From CAZXCQ01 sp964639275 (GTDB lineage Bacteria; Desulfobacterota; DSM-4660; Desulfatiglandales; Desulfatiglandaceae): a stretch of DNA of 17,121 nt. A program made the translations under genes and the position numbers. The notes beneath the pieces were generated by a model, which was not told the DNA's origin, ran no database searches, and saw only the letters and a program-made list of their open reading frames with translations. The DNA is taken from positions 1 through 17,121 of the forward strand of contig CAZXCQ010000131.1 of assembly GCA_964639275.1 (NCBI GenBank). The letters run 5' to 3'. Of the stretch, positions 1 through 8,634 are shown in pieces; within the stretch, counting starts at the first letter, position 1; each line of letters begins with the position of its first letter.

Positions 1-21
1 CGTGTTCAGGTGCTCGTATTC

Positions 22-93
22 CTGGATTCCGGCTTTCGCCGGAATGACGGACATTTGCGCCTCTTTGTCATTCCGGCGAAAGCCGGAATCCAG
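22..93. repeat. Nested inverted repeat, two 27-nt arms
   Basis: Positions 22-48 and 67-93 are perfect reverse complements of each other (27 of 27), separated by 18 nt. Each arm is itself a hairpin: TTCCGGC, a four-base loop (TTTC or GAAA), then GCCGGAA. The whole can fold either as one long stem or as two separate hairpins, each able to present a GNRA-type GAAA loop on one strand. It lies 57 nt beyond the stop codon of the last defence gene, on the exit side of the operon. Elements of this sequence type are familiar dispersed REP/MITE-like repeats in proteobacterial genomes (recollection). No T-run follows on the operon side, so it is not a typical terminator, although it could slow polymerase or protect mRNA 3' ends. 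Nothing else is seen in 94-149. Confidence 0.9.
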
Positions 94-149
94 TTCCTCA
101 AGATGCGCTACCGTATTTACGAAACCATGTACTTAGGGGTTGAACCGTA

Positions 150-3100
150 TTATCCAAGTTGAAACTGCAACTTATAAGAAACTTCACTTAACAATTTCTG
201 TATTTTCTCAGCTATTTCCTCCTTTTCTTCATCGTGTTTAAACTCAATTCGAACATAATATTTTAGTTCCTGCCCCACTGCCGCCTTTGACAACTCGGGA
301 ATTTGATCTGCTAAATCCTGAATCTGCCCTGGCTCCAGATAGGCCTCCGCAATAACCACATCTTTAGGAGGAGATATTGGGGAAGGAGGTGGTTCCTCTT
401 CCGGCAGCCTGAGTTTCACCGCCTGCGCACCCATAAACCCTGAAGGCCATGGGGCGGAGTTCTGGCTGAGCTTCAGGAAACGGGCCTTTAATGCACCATC
501 AATGGCCTCCTTGACCGTCAACCATGGTAATGCCTTGCCCGCTTTTTTTGATAATGCTGTACTTATTGAAAACGCTGTGGTTTGTTCATTGACCCAGGCC
601 TCGGGCAGGTTCTCAGGTAGCAATTCAATAGGTGATACGGCCTCAGGAGGGCTTTGCAGCAAGGCATCGGCGGTCAATACTCCTGCCGGGATCTCCTCTC
701 CCAGAATGCTTGCAGGACCTGAAGTCAACCATATTTTTCCAGCAATAACGGCATCATTGACGGTTTTATCCAAGATACTCTTATCAGCCTTTGGAATCGC
801 CATTGGCTCCTCGTATCCATCTCCCGACACCGTTACCACACGCCCGCCTGAAAAATAATCGATCAATTTCTGATAGGTTAGTTCGGAGCCCTCCCAGAGA
901 CCGGGCAACTTCCCGGGTGCAAGAAGATCATAAGGCAAACTGCTCAGTTCGGCTGCTTCGGGCAAAATGACTTCCAGGCCCGGATCTTTCAAAGCATTTT
1001 CATCAGGTCTTTCTTTCCAGAACGTACGAACGGACCTATCCGGCCTTGTGAGCTTGAGAGCGAAAGTTCCTTCAAAACAACCGCTTATGAGCGTCTCGAG
1101 GATCGCCTGGCGGTTCAGCATTTTGGGCAAATGAGGAAATTGGGCAAACGCACCGACCAGGTCTTTGACCCGGCGGTCCGTTTCACCATCCTTCCAGAGT
1201 TCATATGGCCCCCCCGGCAGGAGTGCGCCGGCATCAACGGGTGTATCTTGGATCCTGGAGCGGCTCTCTGCCTTAATTGTCTGGAAAAGGTAGTCATCTC
1301 CGGGCGCGATCTTAAAGGCCTGATTTTCATTTTTTTCCGAAACCGTAATGACAATAGAATACGCCTGTCTGATAGCCCCTGGAATTGCCTTCCTGGCCTC
1401 ATCCGTTGAACTGACCAGCATTGCGCTTCTAATGGGATCGATTTCCTGGCTCTTCAGTTCTTCCTGCACCTCCTCCCACCCGAGGTAGTCCCTGACTCGA
1501 TCACGAGCCACCTCAAGCCCTTCTCTGGAGGGAACGACAAGGACAACAGCGTTTCTATAAACCCTTGGGCGATCTTTTGCTGTGGTCTCATCCAAAAACC
1601 GTTTTGCAATGGGATTGGGCTTTCCGGGCTCTGAGGCAGCAGAGGGACCCAATACCGCGTAGTGAAATTCTCCATCATCTTCAATATCCCTCGGCTTCCG
1701 GGGCAAATTATGTACCTTGGCCCCGGAGGCAGAGGCACCGGCAGTTAATGATTTGTTACTTCCAATACGATCGATCAATAGCGATTCAACGGTTTCCGGA
1801 GAAACTCTCGTGCGGACGGCTTCATTGTGCATCTGCCGTAAGTTGGGTCTTGAGCCCAGCCTCCATGATTTGGGGAGCCTTTTCTGTCCATCGGGGCCCT
1901 CTTCCATGTCGCTCAAGGCACTTTCATCCAGAAACCAGGAGATATCCGCCCACTTTCTCAGTGCCTTTTCCAGTTCAATCTTGTCTGGCCGGGTATGCCC
2001 CAAGAGCACCATTAACTCAGAGGTAAGCGCCTTTCCACCTGGAGGCTGCGAATGAAGAAATGTCGAAATAACCGACTGTTCGCTTTCACGAAAATTCAAC
2101 CCGCCGAATTCCATCTGAACGGATCGTGCCTTTGAGAGTTCTCCCTGAATAATACCTTCCCATTCCTGGCGCTTCCCTTCGTAGACCTCTGCCGCAGCAA
2201 TCGATGATAATTCCCGAAGTGCCTCGGAGATATCATCGGATTCGGGGGCACTCAAAAACACATTAGGCCCCACAATAGGACACTCGTCCCATTTGGCGGC
2301 ATCTCGCAAGGCCAGAGCAAACGTGCGCAGCACACCACGGGTCCGCTGGAAACCCTCCAGGTTGGTCCACTTTGAATAAAATATCTCCGTAAGGTCGGGA
2401 TGAAAGGGGTAGCTCCTGAGGAACCGTTCTTCGGCCGCCTTACCTTCCTTCTTTGTTTTCTCATCAAGATTAATAATGCCTTTTAAGGCGCTCATTACGG
2501 GGGCTCTGAAAGCCTCACGGTCCTTGATGGATCTTGCCGTAAAAAAACGCCTTCTCAAAACCTCCGCAACATCTTCTTTTACAACCGGCTGAACGCCTTC
2601 TTCTCGTTCTCGACGAAAGATCGCATATAGTTCCCCTGTAATCTCCTTGCCGAGTTTATCGCTTTTCCGGGGATCTGTTGCCAGAAGCGAGGCCACCACA
2701 GCACATTTATCCACCTTGGTTGCCGCCTGGGTGAGATATTGAAAAAAATTCTGGAGACGACTCCGCCATACCGGTTCAAGTCCAATCTTTTCCCTTGCAT
2801 ACATCAATACTTCATCCAAAAGAACCAATGTTGACAGTCTATCCTTTGAAGGCAAGGCCAGAAGGTCGGTCAGGAGGTTTTCTGCCGGAGCACTCTCTCG
2901 CTCTGCTACTTTGTCCTTTGCATGAAGCAATTTGAGCCCTTCGGCCCCTGCAATCTGCCATGCCAGGATGCTCCATGGCTGCCTGAGCCACATGGCATTT
3001 CCGGCCGGATCGAGGATCTCCATACCCTTTTCAACATCCAGTTTGTCAAAAGATATAACAGCAACCCTGGCTTTTGGCGGCATTGTGCCTGCGTGCTCGA

Positions 3101-3452
3101 TAAATTCTTTTACAGAGGGGAGATCAGGTAGATGACCGGGATCGTTAACCAGGTGATAGAGAGTTATAAGTGTATGGGTTTTTCCGCCACCATAGGTGAG
3201 TTCAAGCTGTCGCACGGCCTTGTCATTTTGCCCCTTTAATCTCACAATCACATCTTTGACAAGCTCTCTGATATTGAAGGTGGGGTATGTCAGGGCGAAG
3301 AATTCCCTGGCATCCTGATAGACCGGTTTTGCCTTTCCCATGATCACATCGTATAGGTCTGCGGCAAAAATGGCCAATGACAGGTCACCAGATTTCAGGT
3401 CATCTCGCAACCGGACGACTTGATGCCACGGTATCCAAGGCAGCTTGCTCAT
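150..3452 (-). CDS. DUF499 (COG1483) AAA+ family ATPase, Hma-type system
   Basis: A large P-loop ATPase of 1100 aa, last gene of the operon. The N-terminal third carries Walker A TYGGGKTH (residues 86-93) and Walker B TLVLLDEV (208-215), the arrangement typical of DUF499 proteins. The long C-terminal part contains a region near residue 570-650 with the alternating beta/alpha look of this family, a proline-rich linker near 1020, and an acidic, lysine-rich tail. DUF499 ATPases recur beside DUF1156 methylases and SNF2 helicases in defence islands; the molecular role is not established, and motor or loading ATPase is an inference. I chose the ATG at 3452 over one seven codons upstream because GGAG lies 8 nt before it, and the TAA of the preceding gene is only 2 nt upstream, so translation is probably coupled. 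Length is normal and no frameshift is visible. Confidence 0.88.
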   Translation of the reverse strand: MSKLPWIPWHQVVRLRDDLKSGDLSLAIFAADLYDVIMGKAKPVYQDAREFFALTYPTFNIRELVKDVIVRLKGQNDKAVRQLELTYGGGKTHTLITLYHLVNDPGHLPDLPSVKEFIEHAGTMPPKARVAVISFDKLDVEKGMEILDPAGNAMWLRQPWSILAWQIAGAEGLKLLHAKDKVAERESAPAENLLTDLLALPSKDRLSTLVLLDEVLMYAREKIGLEPVWRSRLQNFFQYLTQAATKVDKCAVVASLLATDPRKSDKLGKEITGELYAIFRREREEGVQPVVKEDVAEVLRRRFFTARSIKDREAFRAPVMSALKGIINLDEKTKKEGKAAEERFLRSYPFHPDLTEIFYSKWTNLEGFQRTRGVLRTFALALRDAAKWDECPIVGPNVFLSAPESDDISEALRELSSIAAAEVYEGKRQEWEGIIQGELSKARSVQMEFGGLNFRESEQSVISTFLHSQPPGGKALTSELMVLLGHTRPDKIELEKALRKWADISWFLDESALSDMEEGPDGQKRLPKSWRLGSRPNLRQMHNEAVRTRVSPETVESLLIDRIGSNKSLTAGASASGAKVHNLPRKPRDIEDDGEFHYAVLGPSAASEPGKPNPIAKRFLDETTAKDRPRVYRNAVVLVVPSREGLEVARDRVRDYLGWEEVQEELKSQEIDPIRSAMLVSSTDEARKAIPGAIRQAYSIVITVSEKNENQAFKIAPGDDYLFQTIKAESRSRIQDTPVDAGALLPGGPYELWKDGETDRRVKDLVGAFAQFPHLPKMLNRQAILETLISGCFEGTFALKLTRPDRSVRTFWKERPDENALKDPGLEVILPEAAELSSLPYDLLAPGKLPGLWEGSELTYQKLIDYFSGGRVVTVSGDGYEEPMAIPKADKSILDKTVNDAVIAGKIWLTSGPASILGEEIPAGVLTADALLQSPPEAVSPIELLPENLPEAWVNEQTTAFSISTALSKKAGKALPWLTVKEAIDGALKARFLKLSQNSAPWPSGFMGAQAVKLRLPEEEPPPSPISPPKDVVIAEAYLEPGQIQDLADQIPELSKAAVGQELKYYVRIEFKHDEEKEEIAEKIQKLLSEVSYKLQFQLG

Positions 3453-3454
3453 CT

Positions 3455-4096
3455 TTATTTCTCCGGAAACCATGTTTGTAAGATTGTTTTGAACTTATGG
3501 AATGCCGGGTCAACACACTTTTTTAAACTCACTCTTTCTGCTAATTGTCTGTAAAGAGCAGCAGATCGCGCTTTCTTGGCAATTCTTAATGCTTCCTTTA
3601 CTGCCTCTTTAGGACGATTTGGTTTGTCTTGAGGCTCTTGTTTATACCCTTTTTCTAATAACCAGGTTATCAATGCTGGTTGTTCTCCCTTCCACCCTAA
3701 TACTTCATCGACGTGAGGCGATTCGCTCCAAACCCAGACCTCCAGTTCCGGATCAAGAACGATACCTGCTGCACGATTTCCCCAACCACTCATAGCTAAT
3801 TGCTCTTCTACCATACCCTCTAATTGATCTCTGGCTAAATCGTCTTTTCCACATCCTTCTCTGTCAAACATCACCAGAGCATGTGTGTAATCATTAAAGA
3901 AAGGACGTAAAAAATTATGACATTGTAAAAGGCAGCCTGGATCCTTCTCAAGATGTCTGAATATATCATAATTTTGAGCAGTCAATCTTCGAATGCCAAG
4001 TGATTTGTAACGAGATAGGAGGCCCCTCACTGTGAATTCTATATCTTGATCAGCAACAAGCACAACAAGATCCTTTTGAACCTGGCCTTCCATCAT
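3455..4096 (-). CDS. Small Toprim-like protein, partner of the adjacent AAA ATPase
   Basis: A 213-aa protein with no signal peptide or membrane segment. Three conserved-looking acidic motifs are visible: VADQDIE (14-20), VMFDREGCG (75-83) and LDPELEVWVW (114-123). Their order and spacing resemble a Toprim core, where an acidic residue after strand 1 is followed by a DxD-like motif, as in OLD-type nucleases and the AriB/DUF4435 type; this is an inference from motif layout. The protein also resembles my recollection of MAD4 from the methylation-associated defence system. It starts with ATG overlapping the upstream ATPase stop by ATGA, and a strong GGAGGAG (4104-4110) lies 7 nt before it, so the pair is tightly coupled. 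Hand-counted GC is about 42%, lower than the DUF499 gene that follows, which suggests separate acquisition. It is plausibly a nuclease effector switched by the ATPase, but no activity can be asserted. Confidence 0.72.
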   Translation of the reverse strand: MMEGQVQKDLVVLVADQDIEFTVRGLLSRYKSLGIRRLTAQNYDIFRHLEKDPGCLLQCHNFLRPFFNDYTHALVMFDREGCGKDDLARDQLEGMVEEQLAMSGWGNRAAGIVLDPELEVWVWSESPHVDEVLGWKGEQPALITWLLEKGYKQEPQDKPNRPKEAVKEALRIAKKARSAALYRQLAERVSLKKCVDPAFHKFKTILQTWFPEK

Positions 4097-5346
4097 CCTA
4101 AAACTCCTCCAGCGAAAAGGACACCTAAATTGGTTTCCCCTTTCCAATGACGCAAAGCAGGGTGTTCGGTCCCCAAAACGATATCGGTTGCACCGCTTTC
4201 TGTTTTGGAAAAGCAGAGGACCTGATATGGCTCCGCAACACTTAGGATAACCTGAGAATGAGTCGCCAAAAGAATTTGGGCACCATATACTGAAGATAAA
4301 GAGTTGAACATGGTTTCTACTGCACGAGGATGAATGCCATTTTCGGGCTCTTCAATAAGATAGACCCCTTCAAGTTCAGGCAGGTAGGCGGGTAATGTCA
4401 GTGCCAACAGCCGGAGAGTACCATCTGATACCATCCATGACGGAATTTCAAGATCATTATCATAACACACCACCAAATACCGATGACGATCATCAGGTCT
4501 CTCAACAGTGTGGATATCCTTTAAGTCAGGGAGGGCTGTTTTGAGGTGCTGAATCCATTCGAGAAACCGATCGGGATACTTACTCTGTAAAGTATGAATA
4601 ACCCATGGAAGATTCGAGCCATCCGCTCGAAAGCGCTTTGGCTGACCGGGCGGGCTTGGTTTTCGCATAAAAACACTGTTGAGTATCAGGCGTTGCACAC
4701 CATTGACCAGAAAGCTCTTTAGCCATGTTGATACAGGAAACTTGCTTTCGTCATCCGGCAGATTGCTAAGGGCAGACTTGCGGGGACCGAGCTTGAATGA
4801 GTGATCCCATCCCTTTCCCGTTTCATCGTAAAAATTGTCGTTCCCCCCGTAAACCTTGTTCACGGTTGTCTTCATGTTCCTACTGCCCTTGGGGGTAATA
4901 ACTGTTCGAGGGGGCGTTGGCTCAACAGGAAAGAGTAAACGTTGAGCATTACGATGCCGCTTTTTGACATCTCCTTTAAGTAAGACTTTCTCTGATAAAA
5001 TGGAAACTTCTTTTGTTTCGCGGTCGAATCCGATACTTATTTCATATCTTGCTGTATCATATTCAGGCCTCTGAAGCAGTTTGCGCCTCTCTATCGGAAT
5101 TTGCAATTCTACAGCTAATTCGAAGTGTTCTCCTGACCGCTTCCACACCAAATCCTGAAAGTTCTGGGTACGCTCACTTATCGCTGGCTCAAAGCCTTCG
5201 GAAACGAGCTGACCCAAAAAAGCCACGACATCCAGAAAGCTGGTTTTTCCGCTGGCATTAGGACCTACCAAGACAAGAAATCTATCAAGATGCTGGTTTA
5301 TGTACCGAAGACATCGGAAGTTGTATGCTTCAATCAATCGTAACAT
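4093..5346 (-). CDS. AAA_21 (OLD/SMC-like) ATPase
   Basis: A 417-aa ABC/SMC-type ATPase of the AAA_21 group, normal length for a single-domain member. Motifs in order: Walker A GPNASGKT (28-35), a signature-like SDGTLR (307-312), Walker B with catalytic glutamates YLIEEPENGIHP (329-340), and the H-loop ATHS (361-364). The region between Walker A and the signature (about 60-300) is the variable lid or coiled insert and is lysine- and arginine-rich. Such ATPases commonly pair with a Toprim or other nuclease effector (OLD, Gabija, PARIS AriA, retron Ec78). Here the partner would be the overlapping small gene downstream. I prefer the ATG at 5346 over the GTG one codon upstream, because AAGGAG at 5355-5360 sits 8 nt before it. 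That ribosome site overlaps the TAA of the methylase gene, giving coupling over a 12-nt gap. Confidence 0.9.
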   Translation of the reverse strand: MLRLIEAYNFRCLRYINQHLDRFLVLVGPNASGKTSFLDVVAFLGQLVSEGFEPAISERTQNFQDLVWKRSGEHFELAVELQIPIERRKLLQRPEYDTARYEISIGFDRETKEVSILSEKVLLKGDVKKRHRNAQRLLFPVEPTPPRTVITPKGSRNMKTTVNKVYGGNDNFYDETGKGWDHSFKLGPRKSALSNLPDDESKFPVSTWLKSFLVNGVQRLILNSVFMRKPSPPGQPKRFRADGSNLPWVIHTLQSKYPDRFLEWIQHLKTALPDLKDIHTVERPDDRHRYLVVCYDNDLEIPSWMVSDGTLRLLALTLPAYLPELEGVYLIEEPENGIHPRAVETMFNSLSSVYGAQILLATHSQVILSVAEPYQVLCFSKTESGATDIVLGTEHPALRHWKGETNLGVLFAGGVLG

Positions 5347-5358
5347 CACTCATTCTCC

Positions 5359-8300
5359 TTAGTTATCACCGAACATTTTCTTCTGCCTTTCCTCGCGGTA
5401 AACACCCCTTGATTTTAAATGATTGCTGATGCTTTCAAGAATGGAACGCTCCCCACTCCCCGCATCTGAAAGCTCAATGATCGCCTGCAAAAGCTGGTGA
5501 AAGGTGTTGTTTCGAAGCAAGGCCCGGCTGCCGAGATAATCATCCACCTTGACAATTTCGCCTTCTCTCCAGAGATGCATCAAGCGATGAACCTGATCGA
5601 TCAACGGCACCAACCGGGGCCTTTTGTCTATTCCCATTTCGTCTTCAGTAAGGAAGGACATCTGCCTTCGCACTGCCTGAGATCTGGCGCTGTCTATGGC
5701 AGGATCGTATCCCAAGTTTTGACGTTTTCGCTGGTTCCATTTTTTCAGTTTCAGGGTGCTTCCCGTGCCGCCACCCACCTCCTCCTCCGAAGGCTCTTCT
5801 TCTGGTTCCGGCACAGCCTTTCCCCCCGTCTTGGCAAGGATGTCAAATTGATCCACCAGTGCACTGTCCGTTAACCCGCAGGAAACCGCATACAGGATAC
5901 ACGGGCCTGCCGGGGCATCGCCCAGACCAAAGTCGTTCCTGTGGAGCAGGTAATAGGTCGTCACATCATCCAACCCGCTCACGTCATCTGTTTCGCCATC
6001 ATGGGAAAGGACCCTTCCGACAACAAAGTCCACCACCATCCGTCGAACATGCCGCAAAAACTCGGATACATCCATTAGTTTCCCAGGCTCATTGGCCTTT
6101 TTGACCACCGGATGCTTGCTGTATGCCTCAAGGGCAGGACCCGTCGCGGCCCAGACAAAGTCCGGTCCCCGAATTCCCGCATCCCAGAAGTCCCGCAGTT
6201 TGGTTGTAATATTTTCCCGCATCTCTTCGAGCACCTTGTTATCCCAACCGGCACGAGAATTAGTAGGGCGTTTTTTGCAGACAAGCCAGACGGAGGAAGA
6301 AAGAGCGGCTGAGGCAAGGGCGCGTGTACGGTTCCCCATTTCCGTTTGTATGGGCCAGCTTCCGTCAACCACAAAGCCTGCCCGAATAATAGCCGAAACA
6401 AGAGTTTCCCATGCATCCGGCTGCTTGTGGGCAAAGACGATAACAAACCGGCCATTATCTTCTAAGGATCTATGACAGGCTTTGAAAGCACGAAACATCC
6501 CGTCTTCATAACTGGACTTCGATTTTACCTTATCTCCACTAAATCTACTTGCATCATCAATTAGTTCACCATCTTCCTTTTCCTGATTCCATTTTGGGGC
6601 CAACCTCTCTTCGAAGACTCCATCAATTTCAGCAGATAATCCATGGAGCATTCTTCTAAGCCACACATAAAAAAAATCCATCGCATCAGAATAAGGGATG
6701 GCATCATAATAGGGTGGATCAGTAATTATTATGTCATATTTTTCTTCTTGAGACTGTGTTGCTGAGTTCTGCTTGGTTTGTGGTGAAGGGCTTTGGCCCA
6801 CAAAGGATAAGGAATAATCAATATATAACCCGATCCATTCAATAGCCCCTGGATATCCCCCTGAGCTATGTCCCAATATTGCCGCTTCTGCAAAATCCCA
6901 TGTAATTGGTAGCGCAAACCTTGCGAATGTACCGCGGGTTGTTTCCCTGGTAATCGTCCAAGTACAAATTGAACTATTTCGATTTATCACAAAATCCAAG
7001 GCAGCTGCCAAATAAGATTTAATCGCCTCTATCCAAGCAAAAGAATAGTCATAATCTCTGATAGTTTTACAAGCATTTCGTGTTTCTCGTAGAAATTTGC
7101 CCAAAGTAAAGAGCTGTCTATTATTAAACATCTTAAACCACTGATCAAACCCATAACTATCAACAGAAAAGGCCCGGCTAGCCCCAATTCCTTCCTTAGG
7201 TGTAGGTTCTTCTGGCAGGCCAAATGGTAATTTGTTAAAAAGATTATCTATTTCATCCCTTGTTATATCGGCACTCTCAATCTCATTTTTTCTATGCAAA
7301 CGATATTCTTTGCCCTTTTGCCCGTCCACCACAACAGCAATCATCAACTGGCCAAGTCTACCTGCCTTGCCTTCTAAACGAATATCCTCCATGGTCATGA
7401 TCGCGGAGCAGCAAGGACATTGCGCACCGGACCGAGACATGGTTCCCGCACCAATCCTTTTATCATGCTCCCTTCTCCGGGCAGGATTGCTCCCTTTTAC
7501 CGGAACGTCATTTTGAACCCCGAAGATGACCCCCGTTTTATCTTCGTTCGGCTCCATGGTCAGAAGGACTCTCTTATTCGCCTTCTTGCAAAGCCACCGC
7601 GTCTTAAGAAGAGGAACTGTTGCCCGGCAGTTCTTGCACTTAACCGTTCTGGCCCAGAGATACGCGACGGTCGGCTTGGCGACCCAGCGGGGATTGGTTT
7701 TGTCATCCAGGTATTTTCTATCAAACTTGGCATTGAGGGCATCGATATCCGGGGTCCCGTCCTCCCGAAGCGGGACAAGTTTCATCTCCTTTTTCTGATA
7801 TTTCTTCCCGCTGTCTTTGAGCGGCTCGAAATCGGCATAGGTGGGGTAGTACTTGGCCAAGTCTTTCCGGGTCTCGTTGAGCACCCACTTTCCCCATGCA
7901 CGGACATGCCAGGCAAGATCGGCCTCAAGTATGGGATCAGTATCAAAAAAGTTGTTCTGCAAAGGTGATATATTGTCATCTAGCCCCAGTTTCTCAAGTT
8001 GAGTACGGAGAGTCGCGCCTTTTAATCCCTGAGCCTTGAAAAAGGCCTCCATGAACTCACGGTCTTTTAAGATAAAATCAGGGAGGGGTCTTTTCTGCCC
8101 TGCAAGTTTCTGGGGGTATTCAAGGGTGCACTTCAGGATAAACCATGCAACGGGATTGATATCGATGGCCGTAACCGCACATCCCAGGCGCATGGCTTCA
8201 AGGGGGATCGCCCCGCCGCCTGCAAAGGGATCCAGGACTTTGGGGGCTCTTCCATTATATGCCCTTTTGATTTCCTCACGAAACCAGTCAACGGTTTCCT

Positions 8301-8634
8301 TGTTTTCCGTTTCCCTCTTCCAATGAAGGATGCCGCCGACGGTTTCCTCCTTGATGTTTTCGACAATCTTGCCGGAAGGCATTTTTTTCCGCTCGACCTT
8401 TTCAACAACCTTCCCGCCTATCTTTTCAACAAGTTCCTTTCGTTTTTTCGGGTCACCGGGGTCGGGAAGGAGAGTTGCTATCAAGGCTGCCCGGCATGCC
8501 GCCAAAGGTCTTCTTGCGGGCCAGATGTGCAGGGTTGAGATGTGCCCATGCCGGACATTCTTTTCATGGACGGAGTCCAGTGATGCCTGTTTAAGGGGAA
8601 AAGCATATTCAATTAGACGAGGCTTATCATTCAT
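5359..8634 (-). CDS. DUF1156 (COG1743) Zn-ribbon adenine-specific DNA methylase
   Basis: A 1091-aa DNA methyltransferase, probably N6-adenine specific. The N-terminal DUF1156 segment includes HIWPARRPLA (36-45). SAM-binding motif I is VLDPFAGGGAIPLEA (133-147), and catalytic motif IV is TDPPYYD (638-644). About 500 residues separate them, holding two Cys pairs, CKNC (333-336) and CPCC (406-409), that look like a split Zn-ribbon. A third methylase block follows motif IV (GRFVIVFAHKQ, 728-738). The C-terminus is glutamate-rich with a helical tail. By family precedent it marks host DNA; no separate specificity subunit is present, so recognition is probably within this protein. The start overlaps the ParA stop by ATGA. 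The segment at about 6481-7320 is markedly AT-richer than its flanks (about 39% against 54-56%), hinting at a swapped central block. It is not PglX of BREX, and no PglZ is present. Confidence 0.92.
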   Translation of the reverse strand: MNDKPRLIEYAFPLKQASLDSVHEKNVRHGHISTLHIWPARRPLAACRAALIATLLPDPGDPKKRKELVEKIGGKVVEKVERKKMPSGKIVENIKEETVGGILHWKRETENKETVDWFREEIKRAYNGRAPKVLDPFAGGGAIPLEAMRLGCAVTAIDINPVAWFILKCTLEYPQKLAGQKRPLPDFILKDREFMEAFFKAQGLKGATLRTQLEKLGLDDNISPLQNNFFDTDPILEADLAWHVRAWGKWVLNETRKDLAKYYPTYADFEPLKDSGKKYQKKEMKLVPLREDGTPDIDALNAKFDRKYLDDKTNPRWVAKPTVAYLWARTVKCKNCRATVPLLKTRWLCKKANKRVLLTMEPNEDKTGVIFGVQNDVPVKGSNPARRREHDKRIGAGTMSRSGAQCPCCSAIMTMEDIRLEGKAGRLGQLMIAVVVDGQKGKEYRLHRKNEIESADITRDEIDNLFNKLPFGLPEEPTPKEGIGASRAFSVDSYGFDQWFKMFNNRQLFTLGKFLRETRNACKTIRDYDYSFAWIEAIKSYLAAALDFVINRNSSICTWTITRETTRGTFARFALPITWDFAEAAILGHSSGGYPGAIEWIGLYIDYSLSFVGQSPSPQTKQNSATQSQEEKYDIIITDPPYYDAIPYSDAMDFFYVWLRRMLHGLSAEIDGVFEERLAPKWNQEKEDGELIDDASRFSGDKVKSKSSYEDGMFRAFKACHRSLEDNGRFVIVFAHKQPDAWETLVSAIIRAGFVVDGSWPIQTEMGNRTRALASAALSSSVWLVCKKRPTNSRAGWDNKVLEEMRENITTKLRDFWDAGIRGPDFVWAATGPALEAYSKHPVVKKANEPGKLMDVSEFLRHVRRMVVDFVVGRVLSHDGETDDVSGLDDVTTYYLLHRNDFGLGDAPAGPCILYAVSCGLTDSALVDQFDILAKTGGKAVPEPEEEPSEEEVGGGTGSTLKLKKWNQRKRQNLGYDPAIDSARSQAVRRQMSFLTEDEMGIDKRPRLVPLIDQVHRLMHLWREGEIVKVDDYLGSRALLRNNTFHQLLQAIIELSDAGSGERSILESISNHLKSRGVYREERQKKMFGDN

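Noticed and set aside
22..93. Rho-independent terminator of the defence operon
   Set aside because: The stem is strong, but no T-run follows in the direction of transcription, and the sequence fits a dispersed repeat better.
7420..7968. 182-aa plus-strand ORF inside the methylase
   Set aside because: It is antisense to a gene with clear catalytic motifs, has no recognisable domain and is typical of shadow frames, as are the other overlapping opposite-strand ORFs.
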